Source: Fimbriimonadaceae bacterium
GTDB lineage: Bacteria; Armatimonadota; Fimbriimonadia; Fimbriimonadales; Fimbriimonadaceae
Reading direction: 5' to 3'
Length of the DNA stretch: 64,000 nucleotides
NCBI GenBank assembly: GCA_019187105.1
Contig: JABAQM010000001.1
Span: 3,006,734 to 3,070,733 of the forward strand
How positions within the stretch are numbered: position 1 is the stretch's first letter; each line of letters starts with the position of its first letter. The notes under the pieces were generated by a model, which was given only the letters and a program-made list of their open reading frames with translations, had not been told where the DNA came from and did no database searches. Positions 8,650 to 16,587 of the stretch are shown piece by piece. A program made the translations under genes and the position numbers.

Positions 8650-8669
8650 GGTTCGGGAAGCCCAGAACC
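8650..8669 (-). terminator. hairpin between glmS and the sugar transferase
   Basis: GGTTC-GGG (8650-8657) pairs with CCC-a-GAACC (8661-8669) around a 3-nt loop, with one bulged base. There is no T tract, so it may only weaken read-through from glmS or stabilise an mRNA end. Confidence 0.4.
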
Positions 8670-8701
8670 TTGCGCCCGACTAATTCGGACTAATCCCTAA
8701 G

Positions 8702-10531
8702 TTATTCGACCGTGACAGATTTTGCCAAGTTCCTCGGTTGATCGATCTCGCAGCCATTGAGCCTTGCGATGTGATACGACAGCAACTGCAGGGGTATCGC
8801 GCCCAACAGCGCGCTCAGAAAATCGAACTTCGTTCCGGGAATGACGAGGCGGTATTCCGATGCCGAAACCAGTTGCGGCGAGTCTTCAGTGGTAATCGCG
8901 ACAACGGTCCCTCCCCGAGCCTGGATTTCCTTCATGTTCGATACCAGCTTGTCGAAAATCGCCGGATCAGTCGCGCCGAATATCGCGGTAACGCCCGGCT
9001 CAACGAGGGCCAACGGACCATGCTTCATTTCTCCGGCAGGAGATTCCTGTGTCGCCTTGTAGGCGATTTCCTTCATTTTTAGGGCACCCTCAAGAGCAAC
9101 GTGCGCGTCGGCGCCCCGGCCAAGGAAGAAAAACAGCTTGGAATCCTTTAGAATTTCGGCCAGCTTCACGATCTCGCCTTCCGCAGCCAGAATCTCCTTG
9201 GCCTTTTCGGGCAAATCACGCAGTTCGTCGAGGATCTCGGCAACGCGAACTCCCGGTGTCTCGCGAACCTGAGCGATATAGAGCGACAACAGGGTCAAGG
9301 CGGTCACCTGAGCCACGTAGGCCTTGGTGCTGGCCACCGAAATTTCTGGTCCGGCCTGGGTAAAGATCGTTCGATCACATTCGCGGGCGATGCTGGAGCC
9401 GATCACATTCACGACGCCCAAGGTGCGGATTCTCCGCTCCTTGCAGAGTCGCAGGGCAGCAAGAGAATCGGCGGTCTCGCCGGACTGGCTGATGAAGACG
9501 GCAAGAGTCTTTGGCGACAAAACGGGGTCGCCGTATCGAAACTCGCTGCTGAAGTAGACATCGGTCGGTAGTCTCAGCAGCTTTTCGAACATGTGCTTGC
9601 CCATGAGGCCGGCATGGTAGGCGGTGCCACACGCCACAATGCAGACCCGTTCGATCTCGTGCCAGACATGTTCAGAGAACACCTGATCGAACCGCAAATG
9701 ACCGGCCTCGTTCATTCTGCCCAGCAGCGATTGCCGAACGACGTCGGGCTGTTCGTGGATTTCCTTGAGCATGAAATGCTCGTACCCACCCTTTTCCGCC
9801 GCATCGATGTCCCAGCTCACATGGAGCGGGTGAATCGGAAGCTCGCCGCCCTCAAGATCGAGGATCCGGACGTTTTCACGGGTCAGGACGGCAATGCGGT
9901 CATCCTCGAGCACGACAACTTCTCGCGTGTAAGGAATGAGTGCTGGAATATCGCTGGCGAGCATATTTTCGCCTTCCCCGAGCCCGATGACGAGTGGCGA
10001 AGCATTCCGCGCGGCCACCACCTTGTCGCGCTCCGTCTTCGAGATGATGACCAGGGCATACGCGCCCTTCAGCCGCTTGACGGCGCGTCGGACAGCTTCT
10101 TCGATCGGAACGCCCTGCGAGTACTCCTGCCCGATGACGTGCGCCGCAATCTCGGTGTCCGTTTCGGACCGAAACTCATGGCCATCTTTCATAAGCTCGT
10201 CCTTGAGCTCAAGGTAATTCTCAATGATGCCGTTGTGGATGATGGCAATCTGCTCGAACTGGTCGTAATGCGGATGCGCATTGATGTCGTTCGGAGCGCC
10301 ATGAGTGGCCCATCGGCTGTGCGCGGTCGCCGTATGCACGTCTTGGGGAACCGAATCCATGAGCTTCCCAAGTTCGGTTAGCTTGCCCGCTCGCTTGATG
10401 ATCTGAATGTCCGATTCGAAGGGATAGGCGATTCCTGCGGAATCATAACCCCGGTATTCGAGTCGCTTCAGTTGGTCGTAGACGACCTCGACGGCGTTTC
10501 GTGGCCCGACATATCCTGCTATTCCGCACAT
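8702..10531 (-). CDS. glmS: glutamine-fructose-6-phosphate aminotransferase (isomerizing)
   Basis: A 609-aa cytoplasmic enzyme making glucosamine-6-phosphate from fructose-6-phosphate and glutamine, the first committed step to UDP-GlcNAc. It starts MCGIAGYVG with the nucleophilic Cys2 of the N-terminal class II amidotransferase domain, followed by RLEYRGYDSAG and HSRWATHG. The two SIS isomerase domains occupy about 285-600 with the family segments SQSGETADS and STKAYVAQ. The C-terminus NLAKSVTVE is the conserved tail. Full normal length. No glmS ribozyme-like leader is visible in the 141 bp before it. glmM, the next enzyme of the pathway, is at 61245-62627. CATAAT lies 12 nt before the ATG and is a candidate -10. 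Divergent from the membrane protein at 10673. Confidence 0.98.
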   Translation of the reverse strand: MCGIAGYVGPRNAVEVVYDQLKRLEYRGYDSAGIAYPFESDIQIIKRAGKLTELGKLMDSVPQDVHTATAHSRWATHGAPNDINAHPHYDQFEQIAIIHNGIIENYLELKDELMKDGHEFRSETDTEIAAHVIGQEYSQGVPIEEAVRRAVKRLKGAYALVIISKTERDKVVAARNASPLVIGLGEGENMLASDIPALIPYTREVVVLEDDRIAVLTRENVRILDLEGGELPIHPLHVSWDIDAAEKGGYEHFMLKEIHEQPDVVRQSLLGRMNEAGHLRFDQVFSEHVWHEIERVCIVACGTAYHAGLMGKHMFEKLLRLPTDVYFSSEFRYGDPVLSPKTLAVFISQSGETADSLAALRLCKERRIRTLGVVNVIGSSIARECDRTIFTQAGPEISVASTKAYVAQVTALTLLSLYIAQVRETPGVRVAEILDELRDLPEKAKEILAAEGEIVKLAEILKDSKLFFFLGRGADAHVALEGALKMKEIAYKATQESPAGEMKHGPLALVEPGVTAIFGATDPAIFDKLVSNMKEIQARGGTVVAITTEDSPQLVSASEYRLVIPGTKFDFLSALLGAIPLQLLSYHIARLNGCEIDQPRNLAKSVTVE

Positions 10532-10632
10532 GTGGTTGGTCCGATTATGTCATGGGGCTGGCCTGCATCCCCGACGTGGGATGTAACAGGAATGCCATAG
10601 CCTGGGTTCCAACCAGGTTCAAAGCAGTCAAA

Positions 10633-10650
10633 AGCAGTTACAATACTGCT
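10633..10650. promoter_or_regulatory. palindrome enclosing a -10-like hexamer
   Basis: AGCAGT-TACAAT-ACTGCT: perfect 6-bp arms flank TACAAT (10639-10644), which lies 28 nt before the ATG at 10673. A further AAAGCAGT copy lies at 10621-10628. This looks like an operator overlapping the promoter of the GT-C gene. Confidence 0.45.
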
Positions 10651-10672
10651 CGAATCGACTAAGGGACGCGTG

Positions 10673-11965
10673 ATGGAGTTCGGGGGGAAATGGAGGGGGC
10701 GAGTTGACAGATGGCTCGTCGCCATCGAAAAGGCTCCGGCAGCTCTTCACCTGCTGATCATGGCCGTTCCGTTCCTGGTGGTTTGGGTGGCGATGCGCGG
10801 CCTCACCGACCAGTTCCTTTCAACGAGCGTCGCGGACGAGGACTATTACCACTGGCCCTCGATTCTCCAGTTCGCCCAAGAGTGGCCCAGCCCGGATCTC
10901 GTCAATTACCGTTCAGCCACGGGCCCACTGTTCCACCTGATCTTCGCGTGGTTCTATCGCTGTGGGATGGACATGTGGATGCTGCGCAGCATCAACATGG
11001 TCGTCTCGTATCTGGGAATTCTGGTGCTTTACCGGATCATGGTCCAGATCGGAACGAGCAGAACTTATGCGCTGATCCTCAGCACGCTGTTTGCGATCTC
11101 ACCCTACTTCTTCGGTAGCTCCTTCGTCCTGATGACGGACAATCTTGCCGTTGCCCTCGCCCTGGGCTCGCTCTATGGGATCTACCTGCTGAAGTCGAAT
11201 CCGAAAACGACGACGCTGGTCTGGACCTGCCTACTGATCGCTGCGGCACTAATGACGCGGCAGTTCTATGCCTGGCTCCTGCCGCCCCTTCTATGGGTCA
11301 TCTACAAGGCGCCTGCTACCAAGATCTGGAAGGTCGTGGCGGCACTGCTTGCTGTGGCAACGACAATCCCGATAGGCATGTTGATGCTGCAGTGGCGCGG
11401 GCCAGTGCCCCCAGAGTTTCAGGAAGCCCATGCTGCGACCGGCCTTGGGGACATGACGGGAACGATGCTGCTTTTGAGCCTAATCGGCGCCTATTCGCTC
11501 CTGATCGCGCCTTCAGAGGTCTTCAATCGGAGGAATGTCTCGAACCGGCGGCTGTGGGCATTTATTGTCACGGTGCTGTCCACATGGATCGCTCTCTTTA
11601 TCAAGCCTGTCCCGCCTGGCAATGTTCGCCGCGACGGCTGGTTGGTGAAGCTGAGCACGCTCGTCAAGGTCAAAGTGGGAGCGTCGAGCATTCTCTTGTA
11701 CCTGCTCGGCGCAATTGGCCTCGGCTACTTGTGGCGGCGATGGCCGGACAGGCGCGACCATGCAATTCCATTTCTATGCATCGTCGGGTGCTCGCTCGTT
11801 TCGCTACGGACGACCGGTTACTTTCAGAAGTATTACGACCCTTTGGCCCTGATCTTCCTGTTTTTGACCTTGCCGAACTTTTCCAGGCGGCTCTGGATCG
11901 ACCGGGTTGGCGTCGCCTTTCTCTTTGCGGCGTTCACGCTGTTCCACATCGTCCGCTACGTGTGA
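10673..11965 (+). CDS. polytopic membrane protein, GT-C-type glycosyltransferase-like
   Basis: About 430 residues with roughly ten hydrophobic segments. The first exoplasmic loop contains VADEDYYHWPSILQF, an acidic pair shortly after the first membrane helix, as in GT-C glycosyltransferases that use lipid-linked sugars; a YRSATGPLFHLIFAWF segment after it is also reminiscent of PMT/ALG10-type enzymes. I cannot assign a specific family or substrate. GTG at 10670 immediately precedes ATG at 10673; I choose the ATG, with AAGGGA upstream. A palindromic element with a TACAAT hexamer lies in its promoter. It overlaps the convergent comF gene by 10 bp. Likely role: transfer of a sugar outside the membrane during envelope glycan synthesis; inference only. 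Confidence 0.65.
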   Translation: MEFGGKWRGRVDRWLVAIEKAPAALHLLIMAVPFLVVWVAMRGLTDQFLSTSVADEDYYHWPSILQFAQEWPSPDLVNYRSATGPLFHLIFAWFYRCGMDMWMLRSINMVVSYLGILVLYRIMVQIGTSRTYALILSTLFAISPYFFGSSFVLMTDNLAVALALGSLYGIYLLKSNPKTTTLVWTCLLIAAALMTRQFYAWLLPPLLWVIYKAPATKIWKVVAALLAVATTIPIGMLMLQWRGPVPPEFQEAHAATGLGDMTGTMLLLSLIGAYSLLIAPSEVFNRRNVSNRRLWAFIVTVLSTWIALFIKPVPPGNVRRDGWLVKLSTLVKVKVGASSILLYLLGAIGLGYLWRRWPDRRDHAIPFLCIVGCSLVSLRTTGYFQKYYDPLALIFLFLTLPNFSRRLWIDRVGVAFLFAAFTLFHIVRYV

Positions 11966-12588
11966 TGCAGCGATTCGCCGGCGAAGGCGGCTGCGAAAAC
12001 CTCGCCCACCCCTATCGACCGTAGCGCCTCAGCACAGGCAGTGATTGTCCCGCCAGTGGTGATCACGTCGTCGATCAGCAGCACGGACTTGCCGGCCGCC
12101 GCCGAGCTTCCCCGAAAGGCGTTTCGGAGGTTCGTGAGCCGTTGAGGAGCCCGAAGACCGACCTGTGGTCGGGTTCGCCGAATTCGAGCCAGCCAGTCGG
12201 GCCGCAAGGGGCCAACGTCGAGGCACTCTGCGATCAAGTGGGCCTGATTGAACCCACGATGGAACATCCGGGACCAATGGATCGGGACGGGAATGACGGC
12301 GTCAAACCGGTTAAGAGATTGCTTTTCAAGGCACCTTGCGATCCACTCTGCGATTGGAGCTGCGAGCGCGGTTGACCGTTCGTACTTAAGCTGTTTGACG
12401 GCCTGTGCCGATCGCCCAAAATACGAAGTAGCTGTAATCACACCCGTTAAGAGATTGTTGGCTATTTGCAATAGATGGGAATGAGGTTGTCCAGCGATTT
12501 CGGCCCAACAGTCGGCGCAGATCGGCTGGCGACCGATGCGGAGGCATAGGGCACATTTGGGGGGATAGAGGCAGCCGGTAACAGGCAA
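11956..12588 (-). CDS. comF: ComF family phosphoribosyltransferase-like protein
   Basis: A 210-aa protein. The N-terminal 30 residues contain CALC and CADC, the zinc-ribbon pair of ComF. The phosphoribosyltransferase part has VIPVPIHWSRMFHRGFNQAHLIA, the conserved ComF middle motif, and the PRPP-binding VLLIDDVITTGGTI near 170-183. ComF proteins support DNA uptake during competence in several bacteria, probably on the cytoplasmic side, though the biochemical reaction is not established. The frame has no ATG before the zinc ribbon, so TTG at 12588 is the likely start; TAACGT lies 9 nt upstream of it. It overlaps the convergent GT-C gene by 10 bp. The prepilin genes elsewhere in the window might belong to the same uptake process, but nothing here shows it. 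Confidence 0.9.
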   Translation of the reverse strand: MPVTGCLYPPKCALCLRIGRQPICADCWAEIAGQPHSHLLQIANNLLTGVITATSYFGRSAQAVKQLKYERSTALAAPIAEWIARCLEKQSLNRFDAVIPVPIHWSRMFHRGFNQAHLIAECLDVGPLRPDWLARIRRTRPQVGLRAPQRLTNLRNAFRGSSAAAGKSVLLIDDVITTGGTITACAEALRSIGVGEVFAAAFAGESLHHT

Positions 12589-12606
12589 TTTGCTGCTACG
12601 TTACCG

Positions 12607-12642
12607 CAAAGAAAAGGGCCAGACGCAATTTGCGTCTGACCC
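12607..12642 (-). terminator. Rho-independent terminator of the LuxR-type gene
   Basis: Arms 12616-12628 and 12630-12642 form a 13-base inverted repeat with about one mismatch. The reverse strand then reads CTTTTCTTT. It lies 22 bp after the regulator stop and before comF. Confidence 0.8.
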
Positions 12643-12664
12643 ACATTCTAAGTTCGCCGAGCTC

Positions 12665-12943
12665 CTAAGAGTCGCCGTTCTGCGAATGTCCAAAGATCGG
12701 CTCGAAGGGGATCAAGCCCAATCGCGTAGCCATACGAAGTGCTTGAACGCGATTATTTACTTGTAACTTATCGTAGATGTTTGCCAGGTGAAAGTCCACC
12801 GTTCGCTTGGACACGACGAGTTTATCCGCCGCTTCCTTGCTGCTGTGGCCCTGAGCGATCAGGCTGAGAACCTTAACTTCGGTTGCCGTTAATCGGACAC
12901 CTCGGGGTGAAAGGTCCGTTCTAGTTGTGCTAGGCATTGCCAT
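12665..12943 (-). CDS. short LuxR/GerE-type HTH regulator
   Basis: A 92-aa protein consisting almost entirely of a LuxR-type DNA-binding domain: LTATEVKVLSLIAQGHSSKEAADKL, VSKRTVDFHLANIYDKL and NRVQALRMATRLGLI, the canonical four-helix GerE fold. The ATG at 12943 has AGGA seven nucleotides upstream. The same frame stays open upstream to 13327, overlapping galK, with other ATGs at 13030 and 13177, but these lack ribosome sites, so I take the short form. If correct it is a stand-alone GerE-like regulator with no receiver or ligand-binding domain. It ends the local reverse-strand run after galK, with a 185-bp gap before it that could carry its promoter. Target genes unknown. Confidence 0.8.
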   Translation of the reverse strand: MAMPSTTRTDLSPRGVRLTATEVKVLSLIAQGHSSKEAADKLVVSKRTVDFHLANIYDKLQVNNRVQALRMATRLGLIPFEPIFGHSQNGDS

Positions 12944-13128
12944 TACCCATTCCTCACTCGTGATGATTTGACTTGCCGCCTGACTAGCTCGTTCCACACT
13001 CCTTACCGGATTTGAGATGCTCGAGAGCATTTGTCCGATAAAAGTCTCGACTTGACTTCGAAGGCGATGGTTCAATGATATTCGAATCGAGCCGGCTTTT
13101 GGGACAAAGGCCTCAGTCGTTTGGCCAG

Positions 13129-14271
13129 TTATTGCGACGCTCTTCGCACCGCTGCGGCTCCATCCGCCGCTGAACATACTGAAAACGACGACTGAAAGGT
13201 GGATGAACGAGCATAATTCGTTGCGCATTCTTCGACGAATGCTTCCGTTGCGGCCCGCTCGACCAGCGCCACGCAGGCGCCGCCAAACCCTCCGCCGGTC
13301 ATCCGGCACCCCGCCACGCCTCGGCATTCGAGTGCGGCGTCCACCATCGCATCAAGCTCGGGACAGCTGACTTCGAAATCGTCCCGAAGGCTTGTGTGGC
13401 TTTCCGCCATGAGTCGGCCAAGTCGAGGCAGGTTGGCGCCAAGGAGGGCCTCAGCGAACACCAGTGTCCGGCTGTTCTCCGTGACCACATGCTCGGCCCG
13501 ACGCCGAAGCAAGGGATCCGATAATCGCTCAAGATCGTCCAGACTTGCGTTCCTAAGAGAGCTGATTCCCAATTGCCTTGCCGCTTCTTCGCACTGAGCT
13601 CGCCGATCGTTGTAGGCAGAACTGGTGAGCTCGCGGCGTTTGCCCGTGTCGCAGAGCACGATCGCGTGCGTTACGGGCAAGGGAACTGGCGTTATCTCAA
13701 TATCACGAATATCGATCAGAAGGGCTGATCCGGCCACGCCACACGCCGAAGCCAACTGGTCCATCAAACCACAATTCATACCGACGAACTCGTTTTCAGC
13801 GGCTTGCGCAGCCTTGGCGACGTCCACCTTGGGTAGCTCGGCGCCACAAAGCTGGAGGTACGCGAGGGCAAAGGCAACCTCGATGGCGGCGCTGCTGCTG
13901 ACCCCGGTCCCTACTGGCAAATTGCTCCAAACGGCCGCGTGGATGTTCGGTAAGTTGAGATTGTGGTGCTTGCGGAGGGTCCACGCGACTCCTGCCGGAT
14001 ACCTTGTCCACGAGGATGATGGGGGCGGCGCCACCGCCGAGACATCGTACGGTTCACCCTCGCCAAGTTCCAAGGACAGCAATTCACTGGTACCGGAAGT
14101 TGGAGCCGCAGCCACCCAAACCGCACGGTCGATCGCAGCGGGGAACACGAAACCTTCGTTGTAGTCCGTGTGCTCGCCGATCAGGTTTATTCGGCCGGGA
14201 GCCCGGACAATGACTTCAGGAGCGCGGCCAAACCGCTGAACAAACGCCTCGCCAAGGATCGTTGTCGGCAC
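13129..14271 (-). CDS. galK: galactokinase
   Basis: A 380-aa GHMP-family kinase that phosphorylates galactose at C1 to start the Leloir pathway. It shows the galactokinase signature RAPGRINLIGEHTDYNEGF (about 23-41), the ATP-loop motif GTGVSSSAAIEVA, a MNCGLMDQLAS segment containing the catalytic Asp, and the third GHMP motif MTGGGFGGACVAL. The open frame extends to 14778 but would overlap the divergent dipeptidase; the GTG at 14271 gives the normal family length and is preferred, without a strong ribosome site. No galT, galE or sugar transporter lies nearby, so the rest of the pathway must be elsewhere. The LuxR-type gene follows it on the same strand. Confidence 0.95.
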   Translation of the reverse strand: MPTTILGEAFVQRFGRAPEVIVRAPGRINLIGEHTDYNEGFVFPAAIDRAVWVAAAPTSGTSELLSLELGEGEPYDVSAVAPPPSSSWTRYPAGVAWTLRKHHNLNLPNIHAAVWSNLPVGTGVSSSAAIEVAFALAYLQLCGAELPKVDVAKAAQAAENEFVGMNCGLMDQLASACGVAGSALLIDIRDIEITPVPLPVTHAIVLCDTGKRRELTSSAYNDRRAQCEEAARQLGISSLRNASLDDLERLSDPLLRRRAEHVVTENSRTLVFAEALLGANLPRLGRLMAESHTSLRDDFEVSCPELDAMVDAALECRGVAGCRMTGGGFGGACVALVERAATEAFVEECATNYARSSTFQSSFSVCSAADGAAAVRRASQ

Positions 14272-14393
14272 TGATGGTTCATACCCGGTAATCCTCGCAC
14301 CGCTCCAACCCGAAAAATGCGGAACAACCGGTTGGGTACCCGTAGGAGGCAATCTGCCGCCCACACCTCCTCGGGTCCCGATTACTTTAGCGG

Positions 14394-14405
14394 TAACCTC
14401 ATCGC
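14394..14405 (+). promoter_or_regulatory. possible -10 element close to the dipeptidase start
   Basis: TAACCT (14394-14399) lies 6 nt before the ATG at 14406 and no Shine-Dalgarno is visible. It is one example of the TANNNT pattern described in the findings. Confidence 0.35.
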
Positions 14406-15797
14406 ATGCCGCTCCCACAGGTCGAGGCCGCTCAAGGCTGGCTTCGACAGCACGAAACCGAGCTTCTCCGAGACTACAGGGCGATACTCCAGATTCCGTC
14501 GATCGAAGCCGAGCCACTCCCCAACGCTCCGTTTGGTCAGGGCAATCGCGACGCTCTCGATTTCGCACTCCAGCAAGGCGAAGCTTGGGGCATGCGAACC
14601 AAAGACCTGGACGGCTTCTGCGGCTACGCGGAGTTTGGCAGCGGGGACAAGCTGTTGCTCGTTCTCGGACACTTGGATGTCGTCCCGGTAAGTCCGGATT
14701 GGAAACATGCCCCATTTGGGGCGGAGATCGATGGCGGCTACGTTTACGCTCGGGGAGCCGTTGACGATAAAGGACCAACCATGGCAGCCTTCTATGCTGC
14801 CCGGGCGATCCAGCAGACTTTCCCTGACTTGCCCTGTCGGTTGCGCGTGTTTTTCGGATGCAACGAAGAATCCGGCTTTGAGTGCGTGCATCACTACGCG
14901 AAAAACGATGAGGCGCCTACCCTTGGAATCGCGCCGGATTCTGGCTGGCCCCTCTATCACGGCGAAAAGGGAATCGCGAACTTTATTGTTGAAAAGCCCC
15001 TGATCGGGGGCGACTTTGCGCTGCTTGAGGCTTGTGGGGGGCAACGTCCTAACATCGTGATCGACAGCTTGCGAGCTCGCGTCAGGGTCTCACCGGCGGT
15101 ACGGGCGGAAGTAGACAGCAAGTTGGCAGATGCCTGGGATCGCAACCTGGAATTCGCCTGGGCAGGCGACGTTCTGGAAATCAACTCCAAGGGCAAGGCG
15201 GCTCATGGAGCTTGGCCGTTTGGAGGCGATAGCGCTGCAATCCGCTGCTTCCGGTTCTTAATGGAGATCGCGCCAGTATCGGCAACCAAGGCTTACACCG
15301 AGCTGTTCGAGCGGACCCACATAAGTGGCGGTGGGCTCGGAATCCACGGCGCGGACGATCCAAGCGGCGACCTGACCTGCAACCTCGGGATCGTCGAGAC
15401 GATAGATGGAAGCCTGAAACTAACCTTCAACGTTCGCTACCCGGTCACCTGGAAGGGGCCAGAACTCAGGGCCAAGTGCGAAGCTCACCTTGAATCCCTG
15501 GACGGAGGTTATCGACTCGCCGAATTCAGCGATAGTGCACCGCTCTATTTCCCGATCGAACACCCTTTGGTCAAGACGATCCGCGACGTTTATCGGGAGG
15601 AGACCGGGGACGACAGCCAGCCGGGAGTGATGGGTGGCGGTACGTACGCCCGCGCTTTGCCGAACACGGTCAGCATTGGCACGGGTTGGGAAGGAGACGG
15701 AGCTGCACACGAGAACGATGAGCGGCTAAAGATCGATCACCTCTATAAGATGTCGCGAATCTACGCGCACATTCTGCTACGGCTGGCTCTGCTGTAG
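14406..15797 (+). CDS. pepV: M20 family dipeptidase (PepV/Sapep-like)
   Basis: A 463-aa dinuclear zinc peptidase. Metal-binding motifs in order: LVLGHLDVVP, with the first His-Asp at about 88-90; ARGAVDDKGP, with the bridging Asp at about 122; and FGCNEESGFECVHHY, with the catalytic Glu pair. The long lid domain (about 190-380) includes KGKAAHGAWPF. PepV enzymes cleave dipeptides with an unblocked N-terminus, including carnosine-like ones, in the cytoplasm; no signal peptide is present here. The ATG at 14406 is placed 134 bp from the divergent galK start. It converges on a transposase-like gene, overlapping its stop by 21 bp. Peptide scavenging is the likely role. Confidence 0.93.
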   Translation: MPLPQVEAAQGWLRQHETELLRDYRAILQIPSIEAEPLPNAPFGQGNRDALDFALQQGEAWGMRTKDLDGFCGYAEFGSGDKLLLVLGHLDVVPVSPDWKHAPFGAEIDGGYVYARGAVDDKGPTMAAFYAARAIQQTFPDLPCRLRVFFGCNEESGFECVHHYAKNDEAPTLGIAPDSGWPLYHGEKGIANFIVEKPLIGGDFALLEACGGQRPNIVIDSLRARVRVSPAVRAEVDSKLADAWDRNLEFAWAGDVLEINSKGKAAHGAWPFGGDSAAIRCFRFLMEIAPVSATKAYTELFERTHISGGGLGIHGADDPSGDLTCNLGIVETIDGSLKLTFNVRYPVTWKGPELRAKCEAHLESLDGGYRLAEFSDSAPLYFPIEHPLVKTIRDVYREETGDDSQPGVMGGGTYARALPNTVSIGTGWEGDGAAHENDERLKIDHLYKMSRIYAHILLRLALL

Positions 15798-16241
15798 GCC
15801 GGCATCGGGCGCCACATAGACGTCATCGTCGTCCTCGGTCAGATCCAGTAGCTCTGCGAGTCGTTCCTCATATTCGTTCTCGTCACGAATGATACGATCG
15901 AAGCTCTCGGTATAGAAGGGCGAAAATCGCTCCCCGCTCTTCTTGATGATGTCGTTGCCGGCCCTTCGCTTTGCCTTTTCCAAAACGTCGGAGAGCTCCA
16001 GTTCGGCACCGGCCGAACCCAGCAGCATCCGAAAGATCAGTTGCGTGGAGGAATCGGCCACGGCTGCCGCCTGGATCTCCCATCGTTTGGTGTTCGAAGC
16101 GAGTAAGCGCTTCATCAGCAATCCGCGTTCGGCCGGCTCGAGCGGTCGCCGATGACGGAAAGTCGCGAAATACGTTTCTCCGTCAGCGCGCCAGTGGGGA
16201 AGTCGTCCGCGCCATATTCGAAAATTGCGGAACCGCCCCAT
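15777..16241 (-). CDS. degenerate IS200/RAYT-like (Y1 transposase fold) protein
   Basis: A 154-aa protein that looks like a REP-associated tyrosine transposase relative. The N-terminus GRLPHWRADGETYFATFRHR matches the usual RAYT opening, and GERFSPFYTESFDRIIRDENEYEERL matches the late conserved helix. Where active members have the MPNHVH-type HUH metal site, this protein has VADSSTQLIFRM, so the two His are absent. The C-terminal tail is acidic and short. It starts 4 bp after glnB (stop 16246) and is the last gene of the hslV-glnB operon. Loss of the catalytic motif with an intact frame and operon position suggests a domesticated nucleic-acid-binding protein rather than an active transposase; this is inference. 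No REP-like repeats flank it. Confidence 0.7.
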   Translation of the reverse strand: MGRFRNFRIWRGRLPHWRADGETYFATFRHRRPLEPAERGLLMKRLLASNTKRWEIQAAAVADSSTQLIFRMLLGSAGAELELSDVLEKAKRRAGNDIIKKSGERFSPFYTESFDRIIRDENEYEERLAELLDLTEDDDDVYVAPDAGLQQSQP

Positions 16242-16245
16242 CGCG

Positions 16246-16587
16246 CTACGAAATGGCAGACTCTCCGCGCTCGCCGGTTCGGATTCGCATGGCGTCGATG
16301 ACCTCGCTGATGAACATCTTTCCATCGCCTACCTCACCCGTGTATGCGGCTTCCTGAATCGCAGCGATGGCCCCCTCGAGGTCCTCGTCCCTTAGGACGA
16401 TCTCCACTTTCAGCTTGGGGACGAGATTGAGCGCGTAGGTGCTACCGCGGTACTTGTCCGTTCGCCCCTGTTGGCGTCCGTATCCGCGGACTTGCTCGCA
16501 GCTCAAACCCTTGATGCCGATGTCTTCGAGAGCAGCCTTGACGGCCTCCAGCTTGTTAACGCGAATGTAGGCCTCCAGACGCTTCAC
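16246..16587 (-). CDS. glnB: P-II family nitrogen regulator
   Basis: A 113-aa PII protein, a trimeric sensor of ATP/ADP and 2-oxoglutarate that controls nitrogen enzymes and transporters. It begins MKRLEAYIRVNKLEAVKAAL. The T-loop region reads GRTDKYRGSTYALNLVPK, retaining the PII signature and the Tyr at the position of Tyr51 used for uridylylation in enterobacteria. The C-terminal GEVGDGKMFISEVIDAMRIRTGERG is the nucleotide-binding segment. Start is GTG 16587 overlapping the hslV stop by 4 bp, so translation is probably coupled. No amtB or glnA is adjacent, which is the usual company of glnB or glnK; its place behind a protease gene is unusual. GlnB versus GlnK cannot be separated here. Confidence 0.95.
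   Translation of the reverse strand: MKRLEAYIRVNKLEAVKAALEDIGIKGLSCEQVRGYGRQQGRTDKYRGSTYALNLVPKLKVEIVLRDEDLEGAIAAIQEAAYTGEVGDGKMFISEVIDAMRIRTGERGESAIS

Noticed and set aside
9593-10381. 262-codon open frame opposite glmS
   Set aside because: It is a shadow of glmS with no independent start signals or domain.
10532-10672. glmS ribozyme in the glmS leader
   Set aside because: I find none of the core ribozyme segments in 141 bp; the region instead holds a dyad and promoter-like motifs.
14272-14778. Extended N-terminus of galK
   Set aside because: The extra residues have no galactokinase homology and would overlap the divergent dipeptidase gene; GTG 14271 gives normal length.
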